A DNA stretch of 64,000 bases. Origin: Martinezella lusitana. GTDB taxonomy: Bacteria; Pseudomonadota; Alphaproteobacteria; Rhizobiales; Rhizobiaceae. The DNA lies in the NCBI RefSeq assembly GCF_016901135.1, contig NZ_JAFEVL010000045.1, forward strand, positions 248,001 to 312,000, in the 5' to 3' direction. A model generated the notes under the pieces. That model ran no database searches. It was not told the origin of the DNA and worked only from the letters and a program-made list of their open reading frames with translations. The translations under genes and the position numbers were made by a program. Positions within the stretch are counted from its first letter, which is position 1, and every line of letters begins with the position of its first letter. Positions 8,434-17,562 of the stretch are shown piece after piece.

Positions 8434-9138
8434 GCGTATCGGCTCCCCACGGTTCGCCCGGCAGCGATAAAGGGTATGACCCTTGGTGTCTGAGCCGGGA
8501 GGCCGGTTTGGGGTTGGGGATCATCCACCAGCCACCAACCTTCCTTGAGAAGACTATGAGGCAGGCGAACGGTTGGAGCGGCGGTTTCTTCCGGCGTGTT
8601 GTTCATGGCGCGAGGATGGCGCGCGTATTTGCAGAATCTGTGCAGAGCCCAAGGAGCTATTCAGGAATTGCAAGCTTGAGTTGGGTCGGGCAGGCGATAG
8701 CCATGAGCAGACACTCTTGTTGCGGATAATTGGGTTTTCCGGTCATGCGGCTGGTGCCTCGAAATGAAGCAGTCGCTTGTGGAGCTTAAACTTGTGTTTT
8801 CTAGCTTTTGCTCAGTAGATGGATTGCAAATCCGAAACTCGATTTGGTGACCGCGCTGTCGTGTTCACCCCTGACGACAGCCGGGAGTCTTGGAACCGGC
8901 CCAACAGCCGGAACCAGGATTCCCGTCAGACCGACACAATCGCTCATATGTGCCGTTTCGACGACAGAGGCTGAACGCCTGAGGGGCCGACGATCGCAAT
9001 CACCCCTTGATCAATGCGCTCCACCGGGCTCCCTCAATAGTTCATTCAAGCTTTATCTTAATAAGCAAATACCGTAGCTAAAGGTCCGAAAAAGAATAGT
9101 TTAGGGAAGCGTGAGCTAACTGCAAAGGAAGCCGGCAC
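8434..9138. other. 700-base gene-poor region before the diguanylate cyclase gene
   Basis: No convincing coding region was found on either strand between the small ORF and the diguanylate cyclase start. The region has scattered short frames only, an imperfect 18-base-pair hairpin at 8883-8924 (listed separately), and lower GC content near 9040-9110, where the promoter of the downstream gene probably lies. Confidence 0.5.
8883..8924. other. Long imperfect hairpin, possible structured RNA
   Basis: GGGAGTCTTGGAACCGGC (8883-8900) and GCCGGAACCAGGATTCCC (8907-8924) form an 18-position stem with two G-U wobbles and one AA/AA internal loop around a six-base loop. Outer GAC/GTC pairs extend it slightly. 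There is no T tract, so it is not a standard terminator. It lies within a long gene-free stretch. Confidence 0.45.
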
Positions 9139-10941
9139 ATGAGAATTACGACAATTACGAATTGGGCCTACGGTATCACCGTGGTCCTGACCGTGCTGTC
9201 CGCCGCGGCTTTCATTCTATCGGCCCGAAGCGCCACCCAGGAAAGGCAAGCCATCGAGCAGCACCTGTTGCTGAACAGCCTGGGAGAAGAGCTTGCCTTG
9301 GGCGCGGAAGAGACGACGGACGAGGCACGTCTCTATGTCATGCGCGGCGAGGCCAGGCATCTCGACGCCTTCACCGTCGACGAGGGCGAAGAGCGCCGCC
9401 GCGATACCACGATCGGCACATTGCGCGGGCTCGGGATCCCCGATCGTGAACTTCAGGTCGTGGAGCAGGTCGCGGCCAACGTGGAAGCACTTGATAAGGT
9501 GGAGGAGGCCGCGGTGGCGACCTACCGTGGGGGCAATCAGACCGGTGCACGCGACACTCTGTTCGGACCGGAACACGAGCGTGTGCAGACCGCTCTCCTC
9601 GACGCCGTCACGCAGTTCCGCGCGCTTGCAACCGCCCGCACGGAAGCGGCGATGCGCAATGCTCAAGCGCGCAGCGATCTCTGGGCTGATATCGCCAAGG
9701 TGATTCTGGCATTGACCGCTGTGGTGTTCCTCGCCGTGCTCTATTTCGTGCTGCGGCGCCGCGTCGCCATTCCGCTGATGAGGATGACGGGGATCGTCAA
9801 CCGGCTTGCCAAGCAGGATTTTGCCGTCGAAGTGCCGCCCGATCGCCGGCGTGACGAGATCGGCGAGATGAACGACGCCATCCAGATCTTCCGTGAGAAC
9901 GGACTGGAGCGCAATCGGCTCGATGACGAGCGCAAGCGGGATCAGCAGACCAAGGATCTCATCCTGCAGATGATGCACCGTCTTCAGGCCTGCTACGCGC
10001 AGAGTGAACTTGCGGAAGTTGTCGCCCTCTTCGTGCCGCAGATTTTTCCGGGGATCGCCGGATGCCTCTATACGATGAACGAAAGTAGGACCGCGCTCGC
10101 CGAAGTCAGCCGATGGCTGGATCCCGCCCATACCCAACCCTCCTTCCCGGCATCCGCCTGCTGGGGGCTGCGCCGCGGGCGGCCGCATGTGAGCCATGTC
10201 GAGGACAACGATATTCCCTGTCAGCACTTGGATGATTCCGGCGTGCCGGGGCTCTGCGTTCCCCTGACGGCGCTCGGCGAAGCGATCGGGCTCCTCTATT
10301 TCGAGGACCGCTCGAAGGACGCAACGGCTGCTGACGCGCCGCGGCTCTATCTGGAACTGATTGCCGAGAACATCGGCCTTGCCATCGCCAACCTGCAACT
10401 GCGTGACAGGCTGATGAGCCTTGCCGTGCGCGATGCCCTGACCGGCATGTTCAATCGGCGGTCTCTCGACGAGGCGCTGAACAATCTTCACAGGGATAAG
10501 TCCGCCCGCACGGTTGTCTGCATCATGATCGACATCGATCATTTCAAGCGCTTCAACGACGAATTCGGCCATGATGCCGGGGATGAGGTGTTGCGCCATG
10601 TCGCGCAGATCGTCTCCGATACCGTCGGCGCTGCCGGCACGGCCTACCGGTTCGGCGGCGAGGAGCTGACGGTGATCGCCACCGATATTGCGGACGAGGA
10701 AGGCTTCGGGCTCGCCGAGAAACTCCGTACAAGCGTGTTCACCACACCCTTCTCCTATCGCGGACGCATCGTCGGGCCTCTTTCCATCTCGGTCGGCATA
10801 GCCTCGTCTCCGGTTTCAGGGCCGACAACGACATTGATCAATCGTGCTGATGGTGCCTTGCTCCAGGCAAAGCTCAGCGGGCGCAACAGAACGGTGGCGG
10901 CCTTTGCCATGGGGACCGAAGAGGAGTTGAAGAGAGGGTAG
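9139..10941 (+). CDS. Membrane diguanylate cyclase (CHASE-like sensor, HAMP, GAF, GGDEF)
   Basis: The 600-residue protein makes cyclic di-GMP from two GTP. A membrane helix (about 10-29), a helical periplasmic sensor domain, a second helix (about 186-206), a HAMP domain (about 207-262), a GAF-like domain (about 275-415) and a C-terminal GGDEF domain (about 430-585) follow in order. The active loop reads RFGGEEL near residue 506, a functional GGEEF variant. The five-residue upstream RxxD inhibitory site is absent (AGTAYRFGGEEL), so product feedback inhibition is probably lost. It is transcribed alone. Confidence 0.9.
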   Translation: MRITTITNWAYGITVVLTVLSAAAFILSARSATQERQAIEQHLLLNSLGEELALGAEETTDEARLYVMRGEARHLDAFTVDEGEERRRDTTIGTLRGLGIPDRELQVVEQVAANVEALDKVEEAAVATYRGGNQTGARDTLFGPEHERVQTALLDAVTQFRALATARTEAAMRNAQARSDLWADIAKVILALTAVVFLAVLYFVLRRRVAIPLMRMTGIVNRLAKQDFAVEVPPDRRRDEIGEMNDAIQIFRENGLERNRLDDERKRDQQTKDLILQMMHRLQACYAQSELAEVVALFVPQIFPGIAGCLYTMNESRTALAEVSRWLDPAHTQPSFPASACWGLRRGRPHVSHVEDNDIPCQHLDDSGVPGLCVPLTALGEAIGLLYFEDRSKDATAADAPRLYLELIAENIGLAIANLQLRDRLMSLAVRDALTGMFNRRSLDEALNNLHRDKSARTVVCIMIDIDHFKRFNDEFGHDAGDEVLRHVAQIVSDTVGAAGTAYRFGGEELTVIATDIADEEGFGLAEKLRTSVFTTPFSYRGRIVGPLSISVGIASSPVSGPTTTLINRADGALLQAKLSGRNRTVAAFAMGTEEELKRG

Positions 10942-11025
10942 GGAGCTCATTGAAACCGTCGCCTGCTAGGCGCAGCGACAGGCGCAAGCCAAAGCCGCCA
11001 TATCCGCCAAGGACGAGAACCTTGT

Positions 11026-11445
11026 TCAAAGGATACGATCCGCCTGTTCCGGCGTCGGCAGCCAGCATGTCTCCCGCTTGCCGAAAAAGCGGTAGCGATT
11101 GCGGGCGAGCCAGCGATAGGCCGGATCGCGCAGCATCCGGGGCACGAGGCGCAGCAAGGCGAGCGCCTTCCACGGCCAGCCGAGGCCGGCATAGATGCCA
11201 AGCACCGCGTCGCTGTCCCGCAACACCTTCTCGCCGTCCACGATGATCAAACTATCCGGATCGGCGGGATCGATGCCGCAGCGTCGGTAGAGCCGGGCTC
11301 CCGTCTCGTTCTGCATGGAGGCGAGGCGAAATCGACCCGTGCGGTCGTGGCGCAGCACGAACTGGGCATTGGCCGAGCATAGGACACACATGGCATCGAA
11401 GACGATGATGGGGCCTTGATGCTCGGTGATATCCCTGTCGCTCAT
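11026..11445 (-). CDS. DCC-family thiol-disulfide oxidoreductase-like protein (DUF393/YuxK)
   Basis: The 139-residue protein opens with an acidic strand ending in the family motif DxxCxxC (FDAMCVLC, near residues 16-23), followed by the usual LRHDRTGRFRLASMQ segment and a C-terminal Tyr-Arg-Trp-Leu-Ala-Arg-Asn-Arg-Tyr-Arg-Phe-Phe-Gly region, all typical of DUF393/DCC proteins. The family has a thioredoxin-like CxxC, but its substrate is not established. It stands alone on the minus strand. Confidence 0.88.
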   Translation of the reverse strand: MSDRDITEHQGPIIVFDAMCVLCSANAQFVLRHDRTGRFRLASMQNETGARLYRRCGIDPADPDSLIIVDGEKVLRDSDAVLGIYAGLGWPWKALALLRLVPRMLRDPAYRWLARNRYRFFGKRETCWLPTPEQADRIL

Positions 11446-11607
11446 GCGTGCTGTCGGTGTTCGTTGCGGCCTGTTCTATCGACAGCTTTGCCCGGTCGCG
11501 CACCGCCCGTCAATTGCACGTTCGGGAGCGCGGGCCGTCTCGGGCCTACAAAACTATGTGATGTCGATGCCCGACAAAGGTTGGCCATCGGGCCTACCTG
11601 CTCATTG

Positions 11608-11640
11608 CACTCGACCCGATCGCGATGATCGGGTCGAGTG
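11608..11640. other. Perfect 14-base-pair hairpin without T tract
   Basis: CACTCGACCCGATC (11608-11621) and GATCGGGTCGAGTG (11627-11640) form a perfect stem with a five-base loop, six bases beyond the stop of the GCG_CRPN gene. No oligo-T follows on either strand. It may be a Rho-independent-like 3' stabiliser of that mRNA or a dispersed palindromic repeat. Confidence 0.55.
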
Positions 11641-11646
11641 TCATGC

Positions 11647-11901
11647 TTAGCGGTAGCGCCATCCGCCGTGCCACCGCTCGCGGTGCATCCAGTAGCGGTG
11701 CCCATCCCAATAGCCGCGTCCCGGATAGAAGGCGCCATAGCGTGGGCCGGCGGGCACGACGACAACCGGCCCGCGATTGGGGCGGCAGGCGCCATAGGGG
11801 CCGCGATGGAAGCCGATACCGCATCCTTCGCGGGCTTCGGCTGGTGCGACGGCGGCAAAGCAAGCTGCGGCCGCCAAGGCCAATAAAGTAATCTTTCTCA
11901 T
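11647..11901 (-). CDS. Small secreted GCG_CRPN-motif protein
   Basis: The 84-residue protein has a clear Sec signal peptide (MRKITLLALAAAACFAAVAPAEA) followed by a short mature part that begins with the GCG...CRPN signature (GCGIGFHRGPYGACRPN) and is very rich in Gly, Arg, Tyr, Trp and His. This is a small exported family common in Rhizobiales; its function is unknown. The ATG at 11901 has AGAGGG upstream. Longer starts would push the signal peptide inward. Confidence 0.85.
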   Translation of the reverse strand: MRKITLLALAAAACFAAVAPAEAREGCGIGFHRGPYGACRPNRGPVVVVPAGPRYGAFYPGRGYWDGHRYWMHRERWHGGWRYR

Positions 11902-12038
11902 GATATACCCTCTATTCCCAAAGAACTTAGTTGTTATCCCTTCAGCGCTTAAACGGCGGAGATCGGCAAATCCGTCGCTGTCCATGCCCGATATTTGCAT
12001 TTCTCTGTAAAACTGACGTGTCGGCGCTCAATGCCGGA

Positions 12039-12956
12039 TCAGGATTGGATTTCCAGGGTGTGGGAGGCGAGGTTTGACTGTGATGGGCATGCCGTCGCCG
12101 GTAAGGACGCTGCGTCTTTCTTCGCGGGTGCCGGTCTGCGTCGTAGGAGCGCGCGCAGGGTCATCAGGACTGTTTTATACCGCTCTCCCGGACACAGGCG
12201 GCCATCGGAGCCATAGGCGAACAACAGTCTGCGGCGGGCGAATGCATGGGCCAGCCAGAAGGCGAAGGCTACTCCGACGCCCCAGCCCATCAAGGTGTCG
12301 CTCGCCCAATGGGCGCCGACCCACTGGCGCGACAGGCAGATCAATACGCCGGCTGGCATGAAGACGGGACGCAGGCGCGGAAAGACGAGTGCTAGCGACA
12401 TCGCCATGGCGCCCGCCGTCGCGGAGTGTCCGGACGGAAAGGATGCGAAGTCTGCGTGGAAGGCGAAGGGTCGAAAATAAAATGCGCCGTTCGTCTGCAG
12501 CAGCTCCGGCCGGGCGCGGCCAATGATGTTCTTGGCAAGCGAGTCGACAAGGCCGCCGCCTGCTACCGACAGGAAGACGAATGCCGCGGCGGTGGCAACA
12601 AGATCGGCGCCTGTTCGTGCCGATTTCCGCAATTTGTGGGCGGGCGCGAGGATGGCGAATATCAGCAGAGCACCGCTGAACGAAAGAACCAGGAGGCCGG
12701 TACCGAAGCTGCTGATCCATTTCGCCGCTCCACGCAGCTGTTCCGGAAATGATTTCATCCAGACGCCCAAGGGGTAGTCCGCGGTCATCATGACTAGCAG
12801 AGACAGGGCGAGGAAGATGGCGATGATCGCGATCGGACGTTCGAGAAGGGCACGATTTGCGGGGGCCGCGAGTGTCGGTGCTTCGAAGAACCGTCTGACG
12901 CCGCTGACCAGGCGCGTCCGAAAGCTATCGGCAGCGTTTGCCAGGGGCTCTTTCAT
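12039..12956 (-). CDS. Membrane PAP2-family phosphatase
   Basis: The 305-residue integral membrane protein has about six helices and the three-part phosphatidic acid phosphatase signature: KNIIGRARP (KX6RP), PSGHS, and SRQWVGAHWASD (SRX5HX3D). The catalytic face is probably periplasmic. Substrates in the family include phosphatidic acid, undecaprenyl diphosphate and lipid A phosphates; which applies here cannot be read from the sequence. The C-terminal 60 residues are basic and poorly conserved-looking. The gene is monocistronic on the minus strand. Confidence 0.9.
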   Translation of the reverse strand: MKEPLANAADSFRTRLVSGVRRFFEAPTLAAPANRALLERPIAIIAIFLALSLLVMMTADYPLGVWMKSFPEQLRGAAKWISSFGTGLLVLSFSGALLIFAILAPAHKLRKSARTGADLVATAAAFVFLSVAGGGLVDSLAKNIIGRARPELLQTNGAFYFRPFAFHADFASFPSGHSATAGAMAMSLALVFPRLRPVFMPAGVLICLSRQWVGAHWASDTLMGWGVGVAFAFWLAHAFARRRLLFAYGSDGRLCPGERYKTVLMTLRALLRRRPAPAKKDAASLPATACPSQSNLASHTLEIQS

Positions 12957-13371
12957 GAGGGCAGAACCCTGCAGTTGCGCACGCAGAAGGCCAGCTTCCC
13001 GTTGCAGGCAACATGTTCGCTCACCAAATTCGTACTCATGAAACTAGGCCTCAAGCTCCTGTCTTCTCATTCCGTTGCTGCTACAACAACACGCTGACAG
13101 TCGCCTGAAAGGGCCGCACTGGATGATGTTTGGATGTTAGGCGACACGACTTTTCACGTCGTTCCTGCGCGTCTGCTGCGCACGCTATCTCGACCTGCAG
13201 CTCGCCGGAGATATTTCGGGCGATCTCTCCCAGCCCATCGCGGGGGTCGACGCTTCCGCTATCCTCGGCCGGGAACGCTTGAAGTATCACTGATCGCGCT
13301 TGCCTCCGCCGCGCCCCACGCGGTGGAGGCCGGTCTTTTTTGCCGGTCTGGCTTCCGGGGAGTTGGCGCGA
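12957..13371. other. 415-base gap holding a plus-strand remnant or small RNA and its terminator
   Basis: Between two minus-strand genes there is a plus-strand open stretch (13141-13293) without a start codon: in frame it follows a TAG at 13138-13140. It encodes about 50 residues ending in Leu-Gly-Arg-Glu-Arg-Leu-Lys-Tyr-His. A terminator follows 10 bases later. This may be the tail of a decayed gene or an unrelated small RNA locus. The opposite-strand frame 13081-13290 is also open, with no recognisable family. Confidence 0.35.
13303..13341 (+). terminator. Orphan plus-strand rho-independent terminator
   Basis: CCTCCGCCGC (13303-13312) pairs with GCGGTGGAGG (13320-13329), ten pairs with one G-U, around a seven-base loop. 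CCGGTC follows, then TTTTTT at 13336-13341. Both flanking genes are on the minus strand, so it must end another transcript. Confidence 0.6.
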
Positions 13372-15927
13372 TTATGCCGATACGTCCGATCGGCTGGCGA
13401 CGAAGCGCCTGACGAATTCGATTAGGTCCGAACACGACATGGGTATCGCCAATCCGAAGCCTTGCAGCGTATCGCAGCCAAGATCGCGCAGGACCTCGGC
13501 GTGCCGTTCGGTCTCCACGCCCTCGGCAATGGACTTGACGCCGAGCGAATGCCCCATACTGATGATCGAGCCGACCAGTTCGCGCTGTTCTGCTGATGTG
13601 TCCAGGGTCTTGGTCAATTGACGGTCGATCTTCAATGCGCTCGGGCGCAGGCGAAGCAAGCCCATGATCGAGGCGTGGCCGGTGCCGAAGTCGTCGATCT
13701 CGATGCTGATGCCGAGCTGGCGGAGATGGGCCAGATTTTCAGCAATTTGTTCGTCCAGATCGTCGAGAAAAATCGACTCCAGCAGTTCGAACGAGAACCA
13801 CCGTGCCTTCTCCGGCTGGATATCCAATAGTTGCTTGAGATTAGGGTCGCGCAACCGCCGCGAAGAGACATTTACCGAGCATTTGGGGATGTCCAACCCT
13901 TCCGCCTTCCAGATATCGAGATCCGAGATCGCCTTTCGATAGATGAGATGATCGATCTCGCTGACGATATTCAGGTCTTCGGCAATCGGCAGAAATTTGT
14001 CCGGTGTCAGCAGCCCGCGCGAAGGGTGCTGCCAGCGGGCCAGCGCCTCGACGCCGGCGATCGCGAGCGTCTTTGCGTCGAATTGCAGTTGGTAGAAGGG
14101 TATGAACTCGCCCCGTTCCAGGGCGATGAGAATGTCTTCCGTCGTCTGTTGCGCATTCGCAAAGCGGCTGCGCGAATTGGCGGAATAGAACTGGTAGCGG
14201 CTGCGCCCCTGCGCCTTGGCCTGATAGAGCGCGATATCGGCGTCGAGAAGCATTTGGCTGACATCGACATTCTTCCCTCTTTCGTGGGCGATGCCGATGC
14301 TTGCACTTGACCGGCATTCGATGCCGTTGACGACAACGGGCTGGCGCATGTTCTGTATCATGCGCTCTGCGGTCACCCGCAGATCGTCGGTCGATCCGTC
14401 GTAGCCGACGATCGCCAGAAATTCGTCGCCGCCGATGCGGGCGACAAAATCGCTTTCGAGAACGCTTTCCTTCAGAAGCTTGGCGACATGCTGCAGCAAC
14501 GCATCGCCGGCATGGTGCCCATATATGTCGTTGATCTGCTTGAAGCGGTCGAGATCGATATGAAGAAGTGCAAGGCCCGAGCCGCTCGACTTGCACTCCG
14601 CCTCGATCTCAAGGATCATCCGATCCATGAAGCGACGGTTCGGGAGCCCCGTCAATGCGTCGTGGAGAGCCACATATTCGATTTGCTTCCGGGCTGCCTC
14701 GAGTTCCTGATTGCGCGCTTCCGCTAGGGTCTTGGCTTGCGCTAGATCGCGCTGAAGGGCGAGGTCCGCAGTCACATCCCAGTTGGCGCCGATCATCTTG
14801 CGATGGCCATCGCTGTCGATGAAGGGCAATGTTCTGGTTCGGATGAAATGTTCCTTGCCGTCGCTTAAAGTCACCCGGTATTCGTCCGAAAACGGAATGA
14901 GGTTGGCGACATGATGATCGACATTCTTGAAGACACGCTCCATGTCATCGGGATGAAGCATCGATTCCCACAGTCCGCCGATTTTCACGGTCTCCTGGGG
15001 TTCGAGGTGGTAAAGGCGGAACATGCCGTCGTCCCACTCCGCCGTTCCCCGATCAAAGTCTGCCTCGAAGACGCCGATCTTCGAAGCCTCCAGCGCCAGC
15101 TTCAGACGCCGTGACATTCGATCCAGCGATTCCTCCCCGGCTTTCCTGGTCGTGATATCGTTGTCGGTGCCCAGAACCCTCAGCGGGCGATTGTGCCGAT
15201 CCCACTTGACGCAGCTGCCGCGACATTCGATCCAGATCCAGTGCCCGAGCCGATGCCGGTAGCGATACTGGAAGATTGTGGGGTTCAGATTCGGGTGTCG
15301 TTGCTGATGAACGCCGTCGAGAACGGTTTGCCTGTCGTCCGGGTGAACGAATTCCAGTAGCTCGTCCGTGGTTCGAGGAACCGGATCGTCGATGGCAAGC
15401 CCCCTGATCTGCCGCCACATGTCCGAATAGAATGTCTCCTGGCTTTCGAGATCATGATCCCAGATAGCGGTCTTGGCAGCGACCAGGGCGAGGCTGGCGC
15501 GATTGTCCGTGCCCGACTGTTCGCCGTCTCGGTCGTTCGCGACGCCAGCTTCCGTGAACGCAGCGGAGACGATCGCCGAGGCCAGCGTGCCATCGTGTTC
15601 AGCCATCAAAGCGACCGCGACAGGCTTGGACATGCCGCCCTCAGCGCGCAAGCGGAGCTGGACTCTTTGGCTCCGGTCTGGAGCTGCGATCGCTGCCAGA
15701 AACTGCGTTTCGAAGACGCCGGTATCCTGTATCTCCAGGAAATCGCGGATATTGCGTCCCGCGAGCGATGATGAGGGAAGACCCAGAAGATCGCTCAGGC
15801 TGCCGTTGGCAGCAAGGATCTCGCCGTCCATGGCGAGGATAGTTGCCGAGGATCGGGCATCCGCCGACAAATGCGAGGATACGGTACTATCCTGATCGGG
15901 CAGCCACGGTTCCTTGAAGCGAGTCAA
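13372..15927 (-). CDS. PAS-GGDEF-EAL cyclic-di-GMP enzyme
   Basis: The 851-residue cytoplasmic protein has three PAS-type sensor regions (about 25-80, 155-265 and 285-400), a coiled linker, a GGDEF domain (about 415-575) and an EAL domain (about 600-845). The cyclase loop is intact (RIGGDEF near 497), but the inhibitory RxxD is LESD, so feedback control is probably lost. The phosphodiesterase signature is also intact: VEALARW near 622, IDDFGTG, LKIDRQL and EGVE. Both activities are therefore possible. The start is TTG at 15927, preceded by AAGGGA eight bases upstream; the next ATG is at residue 33, inside the first PAS region. Confidence 0.9.
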   Translation of the reverse strand: MTRFKEPWLPDQDSTVSSHLSADARSSATILAMDGEILAANGSLSDLLGLPSSSLAGRNIRDFLEIQDTGVFETQFLAAIAAPDRSQRVQLRLRAEGGMSKPVAVALMAEHDGTLASAIVSAAFTEAGVANDRDGEQSGTDNRASLALVAAKTAIWDHDLESQETFYSDMWRQIRGLAIDDPVPRTTDELLEFVHPDDRQTVLDGVHQQRHPNLNPTIFQYRYRHRLGHWIWIECRGSCVKWDRHNRPLRVLGTDNDITTRKAGEESLDRMSRRLKLALEASKIGVFEADFDRGTAEWDDGMFRLYHLEPQETVKIGGLWESMLHPDDMERVFKNVDHHVANLIPFSDEYRVTLSDGKEHFIRTRTLPFIDSDGHRKMIGANWDVTADLALQRDLAQAKTLAEARNQELEAARKQIEYVALHDALTGLPNRRFMDRMILEIEAECKSSGSGLALLHIDLDRFKQINDIYGHHAGDALLQHVAKLLKESVLESDFVARIGGDEFLAIVGYDGSTDDLRVTAERMIQNMRQPVVVNGIECRSSASIGIAHERGKNVDVSQMLLDADIALYQAKAQGRSRYQFYSANSRSRFANAQQTTEDILIALERGEFIPFYQLQFDAKTLAIAGVEALARWQHPSRGLLTPDKFLPIAEDLNIVSEIDHLIYRKAISDLDIWKAEGLDIPKCSVNVSSRRLRDPNLKQLLDIQPEKARWFSFELLESIFLDDLDEQIAENLAHLRQLGISIEIDDFGTGHASIMGLLRLRPSALKIDRQLTKTLDTSAEQRELVGSIISMGHSLGVKSIAEGVETERHAEVLRDLGCDTLQGFGLAIPMSCSDLIEFVRRFVASRSDVSA

Positions 15928-16337
15928 ACTCGAAGTTCCCTTTTTATAAGGCCGTTACGGCGTCGCGCCGCGGAAATGAAACTATTCTAAATGCCCAGCG
16001 GCGGGCCGGCCTGAACGACCGGGGTTCTCCGTCGGTTTGCGGCCACGCAGCTCATCTACGCGGATATGAGCGCCATTTCGACGACACTATCGATGCGAAT
16101 GGGTCGATATCCAAGAGCAGAATGCGCCGCATAAGTCAGCAGTTTGAGCGCGACAGCTTAATAAACCCCTGCTTTCACATGGGGGACGCAATCGGGGGTG
16201 GGATGGCGATCACGGCGCAACGCGAACGTACTGATCCCATCGGCTGATCGGCTTTCGGTGGATACGGACGCTCGACCACAATCGCCAGGAGGCTTGCGGG
16301 GCGAACCGATGCACCAAGGCTAGTCGGTGCCTAATTC
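15928..16337. other. 410-base intergenic region without a supported gene
   Basis: This gap lies between the GGDEF-EAL start and the stop of the next minus-strand gene. I see no frame with plausible composition and no strong hairpin. It presumably holds the promoter for the GGDEF-EAL gene near 15930-16000. Confidence 0.5.
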
Positions 16338-16850
16338 CTAAAGTTTGGCGAAGGCTACACTTCGCCAGATCCAGCCGGCGTCCAGTGCGGCCTTCTGCAG
16401 CGGTTTCTTGATCACTGATGTGTCGAATGCATAGTCATAGATCGCGCCGAAGGAGCCGTCCTCGCGGAAACCATAGGACCTCCCGAAGCTCTTCTCCGCA
16501 GTTTGACCACGAAAGGCGGATGCCGCCAGCGCGATTGTCGGGATGCCTGCACGCCACTCGACGGACCATTCCTGGTCCACGGAGCGGACTTCTCCCTTCG
16601 CCTCGTCAAACCGCATCAGCACCTTGAAGACCCGTTCGAGGCCAGCCTTGGCAAAGAATTCATACCACTGCGCGTCGACGATTTTCCACTCCGCAACCAG
16701 GTCCACGCCCTCTGCCGCACCATCGCGAACGAGAAAAGGCGCGGAATCCTGATTGACCGAAAGCAAGGCGTCGCGAAGCGCGTCGACCGACCGGCGCGGC
16801 ACACCCTTCGCCGGATACGTCTTGCCGGTGAACAACTCCCAAAAGCCCAT
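16338..16850 (-). CDS. Conserved hypothetical protein, 170 residues
   Basis: The protein has no signal peptide or membrane helix. It is a mixed alpha/beta sequence with aromatic-rich strands (WKIVDAQWYEFFAKAGLERV; WSVEWRAG; AGWIWRSVAFAKL), which suggests a soluble ligand-binding or scaffold fold. Codon use resembles its neighbours, so it is probably a real gene. I do not recognise the family and assign no function. Confidence 0.7.
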   Translation of the reverse strand: MGFWELFTGKTYPAKGVPRRSVDALRDALLSVNQDSAPFLVRDGAAEGVDLVAEWKIVDAQWYEFFAKAGLERVFKVLMRFDEAKGEVRSVDQEWSVEWRAGIPTIALAASAFRGQTAEKSFGRSYGFREDGSFGAIYDYAFDTSVIKKPLQKAALDAGWIWRSVAFAKL

Positions 16851-16957
16851 TTTCGCCGTCCCTGTCTATTTGAGAAAAGCCTGTCCTTACTGATACATGC
16901 CATGCCTGCAGCGACAATGGCCATTCTTGGGGACATGTTCGGCCCGGGACCGCCGCA

Positions 16958-17551
16958 CTAAAGCATTCTCGCGTTTGCTAAACGCTCATCGATAAGCCGG
17001 GTCGCGGCGTCTGCCGCGATCTCCATATAGCTTGGATCGCGATGAAGCAGGACGACCGTAAACGAGCCATCGAGAAGCAGCATGATTTGTCGAGCAAGCG
17101 GCAAGGCATCAGGTCCGGCTCCGGCCTCCAGAAAAATTGATGAGAGCCATTCTTCGACATGTTTCTTGTGGGTGCGCGCCACAACCAAAGCCGGATGGCC
17201 GGGAAGGTTGACCAGCTCGACCGACGTGCGCAGAAAGCCGCAGCCCTTCCATTTTCCATTGCGCGCAGAGCGGGCAAGCTGGCGAAAGATGCCGGCGACT
17301 TTTTCGGCCACGCCTCCTTTCGCGTCCTCGAACCAGCGTTTGAACAGCGCAAGATTCGGCTGATCACGCGCCTCCAGATGGGCCGCGATGAGATCGTCCT
17401 TGCTTCTAAAGTGATAGTAAAGGGTGCGCTTGGTCACGCCTGCTTTCTCGGCGATCGCATCGACGCTGACGGCCCGGATGCCGTCATGATGAAACAGCTT
17501 CGCGGCGGCCTGGAGAATACGATCACGTGTCGGCAGGGGCTGGTCTTTCAT
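16958..17551 (-). CDS. TetR-family regulator
   Basis: The 197-residue protein has an N-terminal TetR helix-turn-helix (about residues 8-55: RDRILQAAAKLFHHDGIRAV ... GVTKRTLYYHFRSKDDL) and a C-terminal domain of the TetR_C type often found in AcrR-like regulators of efflux or hydrolase genes. ATG at 17551 is preferred over a TTG two codons upstream. It is divergent from the alpha/beta hydrolase gene with a 49-base gap that holds the palindrome TACCAGGTA, so it probably represses both genes. Confidence 0.9.
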   Translation of the reverse strand: MKDQPLPTRDRILQAAAKLFHHDGIRAVSVDAIAEKAGVTKRTLYYHFRSKDDLIAAHLEARDQPNLALFKRWFEDAKGGVAEKVAGIFRQLARSARNGKWKGCGFLRTSVELVNLPGHPALVVARTHKKHVEEWLSSIFLEAGAGPDALPLARQIMLLLDGSFTVVLLHRDPSYMEIAADAATRLIDERLANARML

Positions 17552-17562
17552 CGTCAAAGGTA

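Noticed and set aside
9217..10599. 460-codon minus-strand frame opposite the diguanylate cyclase
   Set aside because: Antisense shadow; the plus-strand GGDEF and HAMP motifs are clear.
13304..13345. Terminator of the GGDEF-EAL gene
   Set aside because: The T tract is on the plus strand, whereas the GGDEF-EAL gene is on the minus strand.
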